From NCBI GenBank assembly GCA_934644965.1, contig CAKUDG010000022.1, forward strand, positions 1 to 64,000: a DNA stretch of 64,000 nt, read 5' to 3'. The notes below the pieces were generated by a model, which saw only the letters and a list, made by a program, of their open reading frames with translations, had not been told where the DNA came from and did not search any database. The position numbers and the translations under genes were made by a program. The DNA is from an uncultured Victivallales bacterium (GTDB lineage Bacteria; Verrucomicrobiota; Lentisphaeria; Victivallales; UBA1829). Positions 25,033 through 34,209 of this stretch are shown here, piece by piece; positions within the stretch are counted from its first letter, which is position 1, and every line of letters begins with the position of its first letter.

Positions 25033-25788
25033 ATGCCATCTCTTCAGGACATGAGACAGAAAGCAAAAGAAGCCGGTCTGATGAAACTCGACAGGCTCAT
25101 CGCAACCCGCCAGCACATCCCCTCCAACGAATTTCCGATTCCCGTAAAGGAACTCTGCGAACGCTATGAGAAACTCTATACCGGATGCATCAACGACGTC
25201 CTGCGCGAAGCCTGCCTCCTGAACCAGAATCTGCCGAGCTCCATCATGCCGCTCCGGGATGAAATGGTGCTCTGCGGAGAGGCGTTCACAGTCAAGAGCG
25301 CGCCGAACGTGATGATCGAAGGGGAAATGACGTTCCGGGCGCAGATGCTGGACGATTTCAAGCCGGACGGCGTCGTCGTATGGGACACCTCCGAAGACAC
25401 GGAGGCCTCCCTCTGGGGCGGCGTCATGACCGCCACCGCCATCAGCAAGGGCATCCGGGGCGCAGTCATTTCCGGGGGGATCCGTGACACGCGCCAGATC
25501 CTGGACCAGAAATTCCCGGTCTTCTACAAATACCGCACCAGCAACGGCTCTCTCGGGCGCTGCATGATCACACATTATCAGGTTCCCGTCCGGATCGGGA
25601 AGGTCACGGTCCGCCCGGGCGACATCATCTTCGGGGACATCGACGGCGTCCTCTGCATCCCGCGGGAAATCGCCTATGACGTCCTCCTCCGCGCCGAAGG
25701 CATCGAACGCAATGAAATCGACATCTTCTCCTGGGTCCGCCAGGGGGACAGCATTTCGGAAATCATCGAAAAGGGCGGCTATTTCTGA
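25033..25788 (+). CDS. RraA-family aldolase (HMG/CHA aldolase type)
   Basis: A 251-residue protein of the RraA fold. It carries the metal/pyruvate-binding signature G-X20-R-D of class II pyruvate aldolases exactly: Gly130, then Arg151-Asp152 in SGGIRDTRQ. Related enzymes cleave 4-hydroxy-4-methyl-2-oxoglutarate or similar oxo-acids; true RraA regulators of RNase E lack this motif. With the enolase-superfamily dehydratase in the same locus, a dehydratase-then-aldolase route from a sugar acid to pyruvate is plausible, but that is inference. An AGGA sequence lies about nine bases before the ATG. It sits between two GH10 genes. Confidence 0.85.
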   Translation: MPSLQDMRQKAKEAGLMKLDRLIATRQHIPSNEFPIPVKELCERYEKLYTGCINDVLREACLLNQNLPSSIMPLRDEMVLCGEAFTVKSAPNVMIEGEMTFRAQMLDDFKPDGVVVWDTSEDTEASLWGGVMTATAISKGIRGAVISGGIRDTRQILDQKFPVFYKYRTSNGSLGRCMITHYQVPVRIGKVTVRPGDIIFGDIDGVLCIPREIAYDVLLRAEGIERNEIDIFSWVRQGDSISEIIEKGGYF

Positions 25789-25832
25789 AACGTTTCTCAT
25801 GAACAACTTCCTTAACGCAAAGGGATCCTACC

Positions 25833-27296
25833 ATGACAACATACACGAATCCAAATCCCATGACGGAAGAAGAACAGCTTCTTCACATGTCCGAAGCCTA
25901 CCGGAATCTCTGGAATGCCGACGTCCAGGAGCGAATCCGCCGGGACATTGAAAGCTACCGGAAAGCGGACGCCTCCTGCTGCGTTTCCGCGATTCCGGAA
26001 GGGACGGAAGTCTCCGTGGAACAGATTTCGCACCAGTTCATTTTCGGGGCGCATATTTTCAACTTCGACCAGCTCGGAACCGATGAACGGAACCGGAGAT
26101 ACAGGGAACTCTACGGGACTCTGTTCAATTCGGCGACCATTGCATTCTACTGGTCCGCATTTGAGCCCGAGGAAGACCACTGCCGCTTCAGCGGAGAGTA
26201 CCGCGACAGCGCGGAATTCTGGAACCGCTGCCCGAATCCCAAGGAACAGCCCCACTGGAGAAGACCCGCCACGGACCCGGTGGTGGAATTCTGTGAAAGC
26301 AAAGGCATCCGCCTGCACGGGCACACCCTCACGTGGGGGAACCATACCTGGCAGTATCCGCGCTGGCAGCTGGCCAAGCTGCCGAAGGAATATCTGGTGC
26401 AGATGATGACCGATGTGCGCTGCGGGACCAACTTCATGTCCAAAAGCGCCGGGGAAATGGCGGAACTGATCCCCGAATACACGGAGGAACTGAACCGCCT
26501 GATGGAACTGCGCATCCGCCGGATCGCGGGGCATTACCGCGGACGCATCCACAGCTGGGACGTCGTAAACGAAAGCGCAAGCGATTTTGCGAACAAACGT
26601 CTTGTCCCCGGTTCCCGCCTCTGCAAAAGCGTCTACGGGCTGATGCCCGGCGACTATCCGTTCCGCTCCATGCAGATCGCAGACGACGCCTTCCCCGGAA
26701 ACGTGAAGCTGAACATCAACGACTACTTCCTGACCGATGAATACGTGGAAGAAACCGCCGACCTCATCCGCCGCGGATGCCGCATCGACATCATGGGCGC
26801 ACAGATGCATCTCTTCAATCCCCAGACCTGTCTGGACATCGCCGACGGGAAAAGTGAAGTGCAGTCCCCCGCCTCCGTCCGCGAGACCATGGAACGTCTC
26901 TCAAAGGCCAATCTCCCGATACACCTTTCCGAGATCACCATCACATCTCCGGGGAACGATGCGCGCGGGCAGATCATCCAGGCGGTCATCGCGCGCAATC
27001 TCTACCGGCTCTGGTTCAGCATTCCGAAGATGATGGGCATCACCTGGTGGAATGTCGTGGACGACTGCGGAGCTCCCGGCGAACCCTCCGTCTCCGGACT
27101 CTTCACGCGCGACATGCAGCCGAAAAGCTCGTATTTCGCTCTCAACGACCTTATCAACCGGGAATGGAAAACCAGAACCAGCGTCACCGCCGGCAAAGAC
27201 GGGCAGATCGAATTCCGCGGGTTCCGGGGCACGTACCGCCTCCGGTGGCTCTCCGCAGAAGGAAAGGAAAAAGAAACTTTTCTCACTTTGAACTGA
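25833..27296 (+). CDS. GH10-type glycoside hydrolase (copy 2, no signal peptide)
   Basis: A 487-residue GH10-type enzyme. Acid/base Glu247 lies in HSWDVVNESA and nucleophile Glu367 in IHLSEITI; the substrate-binding strand HGHTLTWGNHTW (162-173) is the most xylanase-like of the three copies. The N-terminal 75 residues form a beta region ending in HQFIFGAHIF. There is an insertion around 195-225 between the barrel strands. No signal peptide. The start MTTYTNPN has AAGGGA upstream; the Met at residue 10 is an alternative. The stop is followed after 12 bp by the next GH10 gene, so both are cotranscribed. Confidence 0.9.
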   Translation: MTTYTNPNPMTEEEQLLHMSEAYRNLWNADVQERIRRDIESYRKADASCCVSAIPEGTEVSVEQISHQFIFGAHIFNFDQLGTDERNRRYRELYGTLFNSATIAFYWSAFEPEEDHCRFSGEYRDSAEFWNRCPNPKEQPHWRRPATDPVVEFCESKGIRLHGHTLTWGNHTWQYPRWQLAKLPKEYLVQMMTDVRCGTNFMSKSAGEMAELIPEYTEELNRLMELRIRRIAGHYRGRIHSWDVVNESASDFANKRLVPGSRLCKSVYGLMPGDYPFRSMQIADDAFPGNVKLNINDYFLTDEYVEETADLIRRGCRIDIMGAQMHLFNPQTCLDIADGKSEVQSPASVRETMERLSKANLPIHLSEITITSPGNDARGQIIQAVIARNLYRLWFSIPKMMGITWWNVVDDCGAPGEPSVSGLFTRDMQPKSSYFALNDLINREWKTRTSVTAGKDGQIEFRGFRGTYRLRWLSAEGKEKETFLTLN

Positions 27297-27308
27297 GGAG
27301 AAGAAATC

Positions 27309-28640
27309 ATGACCAAGCAGACAAATGAACAGGAATACATTTCCAAGCTTCTGAAATACATCAGCCACCCCGATCCTGAAACGCTCGCCAGGATCGAACA
27401 CGGACCGGAACTGTACCGGAAGGGCATGATGCGCTACCGGCTCGTCCATGCGGACGGGTCTCCCTATGAAGGACGCGCAGACGTCTCCTTCCGCCAGACC
27501 GGACACGAATTCGAATTCGGATGCAACGGCTTCATGTTCGATGAGTTCCCGGAAGAGGCTGAAAACGAAGCCTATAAAAAATATTTCAAGGAACTCTTCA
27601 ATCTGATGGTCATCCCCTTCTACTGGGGAGACCTCGAACCCGAACGCAATCATCCGCGTTACGAGAAGAACAGCCCGAAGGTCTACCGCCGTCCCCCCCC
27701 GGATCTCCTGCTGGAATTCTGCGAACAGAACAACATCACCCCCAAAGGCCACCTCCTGCTCTACGACCACCACAACCCCGGATGGATCCGCAGAGACACC
27801 ACGGAAAAGCTCAAGCAGCTCTACGAACGGCATGTGCGGGAAATCGCGGAACGCTACGGAGACCGCATCGCCAACTGGGACGTAACCAATGAAATCACCT
27901 ACAACACCCCGTCCCAGTTTATTCCGGAGGATTTCGGGCATTTCGCCTTCGACATCGCGGAAAAGTACTTCCCCTGCTCCACCCGCTTCAATTACAACGA
28001 CGGACACCTCTGGCGCGACCATCATGGATATTATTCCATGAACAACATGCTCGAAAACTGGCTCCTCTCCTCGGGACGGCGCATCGACTGTCTCGGAGTC
28101 CAATGCCATCACATCGGCTGCCCGAATGTGGAGGACATGCTCCCGTGGTGGGGCGAATACTACTTCAACCCGGAATACATCAACGACGTCCTGGACATCT
28201 ATGCGAAAGTGGGGCTGCCCCTGACCATTTCGGAAGTCACCATCACCGGGCGCGAAGACCTCGGAAGCGACTGCAGCGAATTCCAGAGACAGGTCACCGA
28301 ATGCATGTACCGCATCTGGTTCGGACACGCCGCCACAAACGGAATCATCTGGTGGAATCTGGTGGACGATACCGCGCTCGGAGTCGAAAATCACGCAAAA
28401 GGGGGACTCCTCACGCGTTCGCTCCAGCCCAAGCCCGCGTATGAAACGCTTCGGAAACTGATCCGGGAAGAGTGGGTCTCTTCGCAGGACTCCGTCTACG
28501 ACTCCGCCGGGAAAAATTATCTGCGGGGCTTCTTCGGAAGCTACGACATCCGGATCCGGACGCAGGACGGAAAAACCTTCGAGCGGACTGAAAAACTCGT
28601 CCGCGGACGGAAAAACGAAGTCGACATCCGCCTCGACTGA
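27309..28640 (+). CDS. GH10-type glycoside hydrolase (copy 3, no signal peptide)
   Basis: A 443-residue relative of the preceding enzymes. Acid/base Glu195 is in NWDVTNEITY and nucleophile Glu309 in LTISEVTITG. The N-terminal beta region ends in HEFEFGCNGFMFDEF, nearly the same layout as copy 1 (NLFMLEEF), and both share the KVYRRP piece before barrel strand 3; copies 1 and 3 are therefore closer to each other than to copy 2. No signal peptide. GAGGAG lies eight bases before the ATG. The substrate is probably a beta-1,4-xylan-type oligosaccharide by family, acting in the cytoplasm. Confidence 0.88.
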   Translation: MTKQTNEQEYISKLLKYISHPDPETLARIEHGPELYRKGMMRYRLVHADGSPYEGRADVSFRQTGHEFEFGCNGFMFDEFPEEAENEAYKKYFKELFNLMVIPFYWGDLEPERNHPRYEKNSPKVYRRPPPDLLLEFCEQNNITPKGHLLLYDHHNPGWIRRDTTEKLKQLYERHVREIAERYGDRIANWDVTNEITYNTPSQFIPEDFGHFAFDIAEKYFPCSTRFNYNDGHLWRDHHGYYSMNNMLENWLLSSGRRIDCLGVQCHHIGCPNVEDMLPWWGEYYFNPEYINDVLDIYAKVGLPLTISEVTITGREDLGSDCSEFQRQVTECMYRIWFGHAATNGIIWWNLVDDTALGVENHAKGGLLTRSLQPKPAYETLRKLIREEWVSSQDSVYDSAGKNYLRGFFGSYDIRIRTQDGKTFERTEKLVRGRKNEVDIRLD

Positions 28641-28771
28641 AATAAGGAAACTCGGAAACGCGAAAATACGGAAACGCGGGAACATGGAGACCCGTATCCT
28701 CTCCTCCGGCATCGCCCGATGTTTTTCCCACTTTGATTTCCTTCTTTCCCCGTTTCCGTTCCCTCCTGCCG

Positions 28772-28777
28772 TATAAT
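28772..28777 (+). promoter_or_regulatory. Candidate -10 box (TATAAT) before the Gly/Ser-rich gene
   Basis: TATAAT followed by ATG lies 90 bases upstream of the small gene, in the 226-bp gap after the third GH10 gene. No good -35 element is present. It may mark a second transcript start within the locus. Confidence 0.35.
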
Positions 28778-28866
28778 ATGAAAGAATTTTCACCCCCAAA
28801 ACAAAATTCAATGTCAAGAGAGAAGGCAAGAGAGAAAGACAAAAACACAAGGAGTTTCAGCTCATT

Positions 28867-29223
28867 ATGAACGATATGCCTTCAGACATCCGCAGACAGG
28901 GGACTGCTCCCGGGCAGAACTCTCCTCCTCCGGAGCAGACTTCTCCAGTTCCGAAGCGGAAGTTCCCGGGAACGGATGATGTTTTTCCCCCTCCCGCTTC
29001 CGCGCTCAGGGGCGGAAGAGAGGAATCTTCTTCTTCTCCTTCTTTCCCATTCCATTCTGGCGGAAGCGGAGGATCATCAAGACCGGGAGGAGAAAAACTT
29101 CTGGAAGCCAAACGCCGCCTCATCAAAGGCGAATGGGGACTCGGATGCGGAGGAGGGAGAAACTCTTTTTCCGGATCGTCCGGCTCCTCCGGCGGCGGAA
29201 ACAACGGAGGAGGAGAAGCATGA
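28867..29223 (+). CDS. Small Gly/Ser/Pro-rich protein coupled to the next gene
   Basis: A 118-residue low-complexity protein, rich in Pro and Ser up to about residue 65 and in Gly and Ser at the C-terminus, with one helical Lys/Arg patch (EKLLEAKRRLIKGEW). It has no signal peptide and no known domain. Two points argue that it is real: AAGGAG stands 12 bases before the ATG, and its stop overlaps the ATG of the following gene as ATGA, the usual sign of coupled translation. Against it, the composition could be that of a leader. Function unknown. Confidence 0.5.
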   Translation: MNDMPSDIRRQGTAPGQNSPPPEQTSPVPKRKFPGTDDVFPPPASALRGGREESSSSPSFPFHSGGSGGSSRPGGEKLLEAKRRLIKGEWGLGCGGGRNSFSGSSGSSGGGNNGGGEA

Positions 29224-31304
29224 ATTACAAGGGACTGACGGAAAAACGGGATTTTCTCTACGTCCTCCGCCGGACAATTCCCCCCTGGAAATGGGAGGAA
29301 GCCCTTCAGGAAGCCGTCTTGATGTGCCGGGAATACGCAATGGACGAATTGTGTGTTTTCATTGATTCCGGCACATTCACCCATGCCTATCCGCCGGAAG
29401 AATGGCTGAGGAATTATCAGAAGATCCTGTTCCGGATCAAAGAGGCACTGGAAGAGGCTGGGATCGTCTATTCGCTGAATCCGAATGTGACGCAGGGGCA
29501 CGGGGACCGGGGACGGCATGTAGACCGTCAGCATCCGGACTGGTCCATGATCACCTCATCTTCCGGGGTCCGTGCCACCGACTGCGCCTGCAGCATTTCC
29601 CGGGGATGGCGCGACTATCTCCGGAAACAATGGACTCTGTATGCGGAAACACATCCCGCAGTCATCTGGATCGAAGACGATATCCGATGGTCCGGACACG
29701 GTCCTGTGGGGACAGGCTGCTTCTGCGACGAACACATCCGCCGTTTCAACGAACGCTGCGGGAGTGTTTTCACGCGGGAGGAAATCGTGGCAAAGGTCTT
29801 TGCGCACGGGACTCCGGATCCGCTCCGGAAACTCTGGCTGGAGTTTCTGAGGGAATGCACGGAGGAAGTGGTCCGTCTGATGGAGGAGACGGTCCATGCG
29901 GTGTCGCCGGAAACGATCGTGGGCCTGATGTCGAGCGGCCCGGACTACCACACCGTCGACGGACGCGACTGGGGGAATCTGTACCGGCTCATGTCCGGAC
30001 CGGGGAAACGCCCTGTTGCCAGCCGTCCTCCGCTCGGGAATTATGAGGAGGGTTCTTTGACGGGACTCCGCCAGACGGTCAATCAGATTCGTCTCACCCG
30101 CCGTGCATTTGCGTCCTTCCCCTGCATCGAGGAAGGCGAAATCGAAAACTTCCCCTATTCCAACTATTCCAAAAGCAACACCTTTCTCTTTCTGCAGAAC
30201 AGCGCCGCCATCGGCAGCGGATGCGACGCCCTGACTCTGAACCTCTTCGATCATTCCGGCACCCCCATGGCCTCGAACGAAGACATTCTGAAAAGTCTCC
30301 TTGCGCAGAAACCTTTCCTTTCCGCGCTGAAGGAGCGTTATCCGCGCGGGGGCTCCGATGCGGGACTCGGGGGATGTTTCTTCCCCCGGTCCGCCGAAAA
30401 AAAACATCTGGGGAGCAATTCCGCCTGTGCGGGCGGCCTGCAGGGGGAAAGCTGCGACTTTGCGGAACATCTTCAGAACATGGGATTCGCGGTGGGATTT
30501 CAGGAAGATCCCCCCGTCTCACTGCTCTGCGGGCAGAACATCCGTGCGGCTTCGGATGCGGAGATCCGGAAGATTCTTTCCCGGGCCGCGTTCATTGATG
30601 CAGCCGCGTTTCAGGCCCTCTGCGAACGCGGATTCGGGGAGTATCTCGGCGCGGAAATCCGGGGCAGCTTCCGGCTGAACACCACCTTCCCGATCGGGGG
30701 GGAGCATCTGCTGAACCGGACGTTCGGAGGAGGAGAGAAATGCTTCTTCGACACCGCGATCCATACCCGGAAACCGCTTGTGCTGGAACTCGGGCTTCTC
30801 CCGGACGCCGAGGAAATCAGCTGCCTGGTCGATGTGGATCTGAACAGACGTTTCCCCTGTTGCTGTTATTACGAAAACAAGGCGGGCGGCAGAATCGCGG
30901 TCTATCCTGTGGAGACCGGAGCGCTGTCCTCCGGATTCGCAACACCGAAACGGAAGGAAATGCTGTATCATCTTTTCCGTCGTCTTTCCGGTGGGAGGGA
31001 GCTTCCGCTCTTTCTCGGTGGAGACCGCCGTGTACTCCCGTTCCGCGTCGACGGGAAGACCCACTCGCTGATCGGACTATACAATCTTTCGCTGGATCAG
31101 CTGGACGGAATCGAGGCACGGATGAACTTTTCAGCGGAACCGGAACGAGTGGAAGTCCTGAGTCCCGCAGGGGAATGGACTCCGTTCCATGAATTCCGTT
31201 TTGAAGAGGAGGGGACTCTGATTTTCCGTCTGGATCGCTTCCGCTGTTTCCAGCCGCTGTATTTCTGCGTTTATCCGAAATTCAAAAGAGAGGATGGAAT
31301 CTGA
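29220..31304 (+). CDS. Putative glycoside hydrolase of GH42-like layout
   Basis: A 694-residue cytoplasmic protein. I do not recognise an exact family. The first 380 residues read as a TIM barrel with the kind of strands seen in GH42-like enzymes: LCVFIDSGTF, AVIWIEDDIRW (acidic pair that could be catalytic), TIVGLMSSGPDYH, and CIEEGEIENF (a second carboxylate cluster). A middle domain follows, then a beta-rich C-terminal region ending in CFQPLYFCVYPKF. The start was chosen for GGAGGAGGAG just upstream and the ATGA overlap with the small Gly/Ser-rich gene. It sits among GH10 and GH13 genes and precedes an SDR gene by two bases. The hydrolase role is inferred from layout and context. Confidence 0.6.
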   Translation: MNYKGLTEKRDFLYVLRRTIPPWKWEEALQEAVLMCREYAMDELCVFIDSGTFTHAYPPEEWLRNYQKILFRIKEALEEAGIVYSLNPNVTQGHGDRGRHVDRQHPDWSMITSSSGVRATDCACSISRGWRDYLRKQWTLYAETHPAVIWIEDDIRWSGHGPVGTGCFCDEHIRRFNERCGSVFTREEIVAKVFAHGTPDPLRKLWLEFLRECTEEVVRLMEETVHAVSPETIVGLMSSGPDYHTVDGRDWGNLYRLMSGPGKRPVASRPPLGNYEEGSLTGLRQTVNQIRLTRRAFASFPCIEEGEIENFPYSNYSKSNTFLFLQNSAAIGSGCDALTLNLFDHSGTPMASNEDILKSLLAQKPFLSALKERYPRGGSDAGLGGCFFPRSAEKKHLGSNSACAGGLQGESCDFAEHLQNMGFAVGFQEDPPVSLLCGQNIRAASDAEIRKILSRAAFIDAAAFQALCERGFGEYLGAEIRGSFRLNTTFPIGGEHLLNRTFGGGEKCFFDTAIHTRKPLVLELGLLPDAEEISCLVDVDLNRRFPCCCYYENKAGGRIAVYPVETGALSSGFATPKRKEMLYHLFRRLSGGRELPLFLGGDRRVLPFRVDGKTHSLIGLYNLSLDQLDGIEARMNFSAEPERVEVLSPAGEWTPFHEFRFEEEGTLIFRLDRFRCFQPLYFCVYPKFKREDGI

Positions 31305-31306
31305 CA

Positions 31307-32083
31307 ATGAGGATGACGAGCATGAATTCTGAAATCTCCCGCTTGTTCGACCTCCATGGACGAAGAGCCCTTGTAACGGGTTCCGGCCGCGGGATCGGAC
31401 GGGAAATCGCCTTGACGCTCGGGAGAGCGGGGGCGGAAATTCTTTTCCACGCAACCGGAGAGAACGCCACATTGAACGAAGCCGTGGAAACGGCGCGGAA
31501 AGAAGGCATTGCCTGCCGAGCCCTGACAGCGGAACTCTCCCGCCCGGAGGAACTGCCCGGCCTGATTTCCGAAGCGGGGGAAATCGATATTCTGGTACTG
31601 AATGCTTCGGTTCAGAAATATCAGACCGTGCCGGAATTCCGGGAGGAGGATTTTGACTGGCAGTTCCAGGTCAATGTCTCCGCCTCGTTCCGTCTGATCG
31701 AAGGGTTTCTCCGGGGGATGAGGGAGAGGAAATGGGGGAGAGTGCTTGCCGTCGGGAGCGTCAACCAGTGGAAACAGTCGCCGCGCCTGGCAGTGTATGC
31801 GGCGACGAAATCGGCGTTGTCGAATCTGATCAAAAACTGTGCCAGGAATTATGCGGCGGAAGGGATCACGTTCAACTGTCTTGCGCCGGGGGTCATTGCA
31901 ACCGACCGGAACCGGGAAGCCCTTTCGGATCATACCCTTGTGGAAACACTTCTCCAAGGCATTCCGGCGAAACGGATCGGGACTCCGGCAGATTGCGCGG
32001 GAACGGCTCTTCTGCTCTGTTCCGATGCGGGAAGCTACATTACGGGAACCGACATTCCCGTGGCAGGCGGAATGCAGCTCTGA
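31307..32083 (+). CDS. Short-chain dehydrogenase/reductase
   Basis: A 258-residue SDR enzyme. The NAD(P)-binding loop is VTGSGRGIG, the NNAG equivalent is LNASVQ, and the catalytic YAATK lies in the usual place after a Ser in AVGSVNQW. The C-terminal end GTDIPVAGGMQL is typical of sugar-alcohol and acid-sugar dehydrogenases such as gluconate 5-dehydrogenase relatives. It begins two bases after the large putative glycosidase, so it is in the same operon. Three in-frame ATG codons stand close together (31307, 31313, 31322); the third has the best ribosome binding site spacing. Substrate not determinable. Confidence 0.85.
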   Translation: MRMTSMNSEISRLFDLHGRRALVTGSGRGIGREIALTLGRAGAEILFHATGENATLNEAVETARKEGIACRALTAELSRPEELPGLISEAGEIDILVLNASVQKYQTVPEFREEDFDWQFQVNVSASFRLIEGFLRGMRERKWGRVLAVGSVNQWKQSPRLAVYAATKSALSNLIKNCARNYAAEGITFNCLAPGVIATDRNREALSDHTLVETLLQGIPAKRIGTPADCAGTALLLCSDAGSYITGTDIPVAGGMQL

Positions 32084-32364
32084 AAACAGAAAAAGCCCCG
32101 GGAAAAGCCCAGGAAAAACTCCGGGAAGCCTCTGAAACGAAATTGAGGAGGAACTTTTCTTCCGGGAATTCCGGAAGGAGGGTGGGGGGAACAGATCCTG
32201 CGGGGATGCGGAAGGAGGAGAGGATCCGTTCGGGGATGTCCCCGGCTGTGAAAAAAAACGTCTCTTTCTGGAAATTTGCGGTTTCGGGAGTTATTTTATA
32301 TGGGAACAGCTGAAAGTTCAAAGTCAAATCAGGAAAGAAAAGAGAGAGAGAAGGAAATCTGAAG

Positions 32365-33288
32365 ATGAAAGCCGCATTTATTTTTTCCGGACAAGGGGCG
32401 CAGTGCGTCGGGATGGGAAAGGATCTGACGGAAAACAGTCCGGCGGCCGCGGCCGTGTTCCGGGAAGCGGATACGGTGCTGGACTGGTCTGTATCGGAAG
32501 TCTGCTTCAACGGGCCGGCGGAGAAACTGACGGAAAGCCAGTACTGCCAGCCGTCCATCTACACGACGAGTGCGGCCTGCCTTGCCGCGTTTCAGGAGAA
32601 ATATCCGGGGGTGAATCCGGTTGCGGCGGCAGGACTCAGTCTCGGGGAATACGCGGCATTGTACTGTGCGGGATGTTTTGATTTTGCGACGGGACTGCGT
32701 CTTCTGGAGCAGCGTGCGCGTTTCATGGGGGAAGCCTGTGCGGAAACGGCGGGAACCATGGCCAGTGTTCTGGGAGGAGATCCGGAAGTGATCCTCGAAG
32801 TGTGCAAAGAATGCGACATTGATGTGGCGAATTACAACTGTCCGGGGCAGATAGTGATCAGCGGAGTCCGGGACCGTGTGAGGAAAGCGTCGGAAATTCT
32901 GAAGGGGAAAGGGGTGAAGCGAGTGATTCCGCTGAATGTGGCGGGAGCGTTTCATTCCCGTCTGATGAAAGGAGCCGGGGAGAAGCTGGGGGGAGTGCTC
33001 GGCGGGGTGGAGATTGCAGCGCCGCGGATTGCAGTGGCCCAGAATTATCCCGGGGATCTGGTGTCAAATGGGGAGGAGATTCGCGAGAATCTGATTCGTC
33101 AGGTGGCAGGGAGCGTCCGCTGGGAGGAGTGCGTGCGTGCGATGGCCCGCGAAACGGGAGCGGACACCTTTATAGAATTCGGCCCGGGGAGCGTTCTCTC
33201 CGGACTGGTGAGGAAGACAGATTCCACGCTGAGGATTTTCAATGTTTCGTGCACGGCGGATCTTGAAAAAATCACATTTGAGGACTAA
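32365..33288 (+). CDS. fabD: Malonyl-CoA:ACP transacylase
   Basis: A 307-residue enzyme that loads malonate onto acyl carrier protein. It starts with FIFSGQGAQCVGMG, has the active-site Ser92 in AGLSLGEYAAL (most relatives have His where Leu91 stands) and the catalytic His in GAFHSRLM. The C-terminal EFGPGSVLSGLVRK motif is present. AAGGA lies nine bases before the ATG. It is the first of four fatty-acid genes and starts 282 bp after the carbohydrate locus. Confidence 0.96.
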   Translation: MKAAFIFSGQGAQCVGMGKDLTENSPAAAAVFREADTVLDWSVSEVCFNGPAEKLTESQYCQPSIYTTSAACLAAFQEKYPGVNPVAAAGLSLGEYAALYCAGCFDFATGLRLLEQRARFMGEACAETAGTMASVLGGDPEVILEVCKECDIDVANYNCPGQIVISGVRDRVRKASEILKGKGVKRVIPLNVAGAFHSRLMKGAGEKLGGVLGGVEIAAPRIAVAQNYPGDLVSNGEEIRENLIRQVAGSVRWEECVRAMARETGADTFIEFGPGSVLSGLVRKTDSTLRIFNVSCTADLEKITFED

Positions 33289-33334
33289 GAGTATTCACAT
33301 CCACAATACGGATAGCGTAAAGAAAGGCTGTAAT

Positions 33335-34084
33335 ATGGGATCCAAAACACTGGAAGGAAGAGTGGCGCTTGTCACGGGAGGCGCCCGCGGAATCGGCAGG
33401 GCGATCTGCGAGAGACTCGCGGCGGAAGGGGCGAAAATCGCCATGGTGGACATTCTGCTGGATGTGGCGCAGAAGACGGCAGAGGAATTCAAGGCGAAGG
33501 GATATGAGGCGACGGCCATCTCGGCCAACGTGGCTCTTCCCGGCGATGCGGAAGCGGCGGTCAAACAGGTGCTTGACACCTATGGACGGCTCGACATACT
33601 CGTGAACTGCGCCGGGATCACGCGCGATACGCTGCTGATGAGAATGACCGAGCAGGACTGGGATCTGGTGATCGACGTCAATCTGAAAGGGACCTTCAAC
33701 TTCACCAAGGCTGCGATCAAACCGATGATGAAAGCCCGTTACGGCAAGATTGTGAACATTTCCTCGGTTGTGGGACGCGCCGGGAATGCGGGACAGGTGA
33801 ACTATTCTGCATCGAAGGCGGGAGTGATCGGGGTGACGAAGTCCACGGCGAAGGAACTCGGGAGCCGGAACATTACCGTGAACGCAGTGGCGCCGGGCTA
33901 TATTCAGACGGACATGACCGAAAAACTTCCGGAAGAAGCGAAGAACGCGTTTCTGCAGTTCATTCCGCTGAAACGGGCGGGCAAACCGGAAGATGTGGCG
34001 AATGCGGTGTATTTTCTCTGCAGTCCAGATTCGGACTACATCAGCGGGCAGGTCATCAACGTGTGCGGCGGGTTTTTGATGTAA
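33335..34084 (+). CDS. fabG: 3-oxoacyl-ACP reductase FabG
   Basis: A 249-residue SDR enzyme that reduces 3-oxoacyl-ACP with NADPH. TGGARGIG is the cofactor loop, NCAGITRD (91-98) the FabG-specific strand, and Ser144, Tyr157, Lys161 the catalytic residues. VAPGYIQTDMTE is also the FabG form. I chose the ATG at 33335, preceded by AAAGG; the open frame extends back into fabD without meaning. The gene follows fabD by 46 bp. Confidence 0.96.
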   Translation: MGSKTLEGRVALVTGGARGIGRAICERLAAEGAKIAMVDILLDVAQKTAEEFKAKGYEATAISANVALPGDAEAAVKQVLDTYGRLDILVNCAGITRDTLLMRMTEQDWDLVIDVNLKGTFNFTKAAIKPMMKARYGKIVNISSVVGRAGNAGQVNYSASKAGVIGVTKSTAKELGSRNITVNAVAPGYIQTDMTEKLPEEAKNAFLQFIPLKRAGKPEDVANAVYFLCSPDSDYISGQVINVCGGFLM

Positions 34085-34100
34085 ATTTTCATGGAACGAC

Positions 34101-34130
34101 TTGAAAAGGGGAAAAGTTCCGGCATATTAT
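34101..34130 (+). promoter_or_regulatory. Promoter of acpP
   Basis: TTGAAA (34101-34106) and TATTAT (34125-34130) are 18 bases apart, 80 bases before the acpP start. Box and spacing match the rpsT promoter. Confidence 0.65.
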
Positions 34131-34209
34131 ATAGGTATGTTTTTCTTCCGCAGAACGGATAAAAGCGCTGAAACAGAACAGCGAATGAAATGAACAGAAA
34201 GGATTTGTG

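Noticed and set aside
28641..28866. GGAAAC-type direct repeats after the third GH10 gene
   Set aside because: Copies are short and irregular in spacing, so neither CRISPR nor a defined repeat can be claimed.
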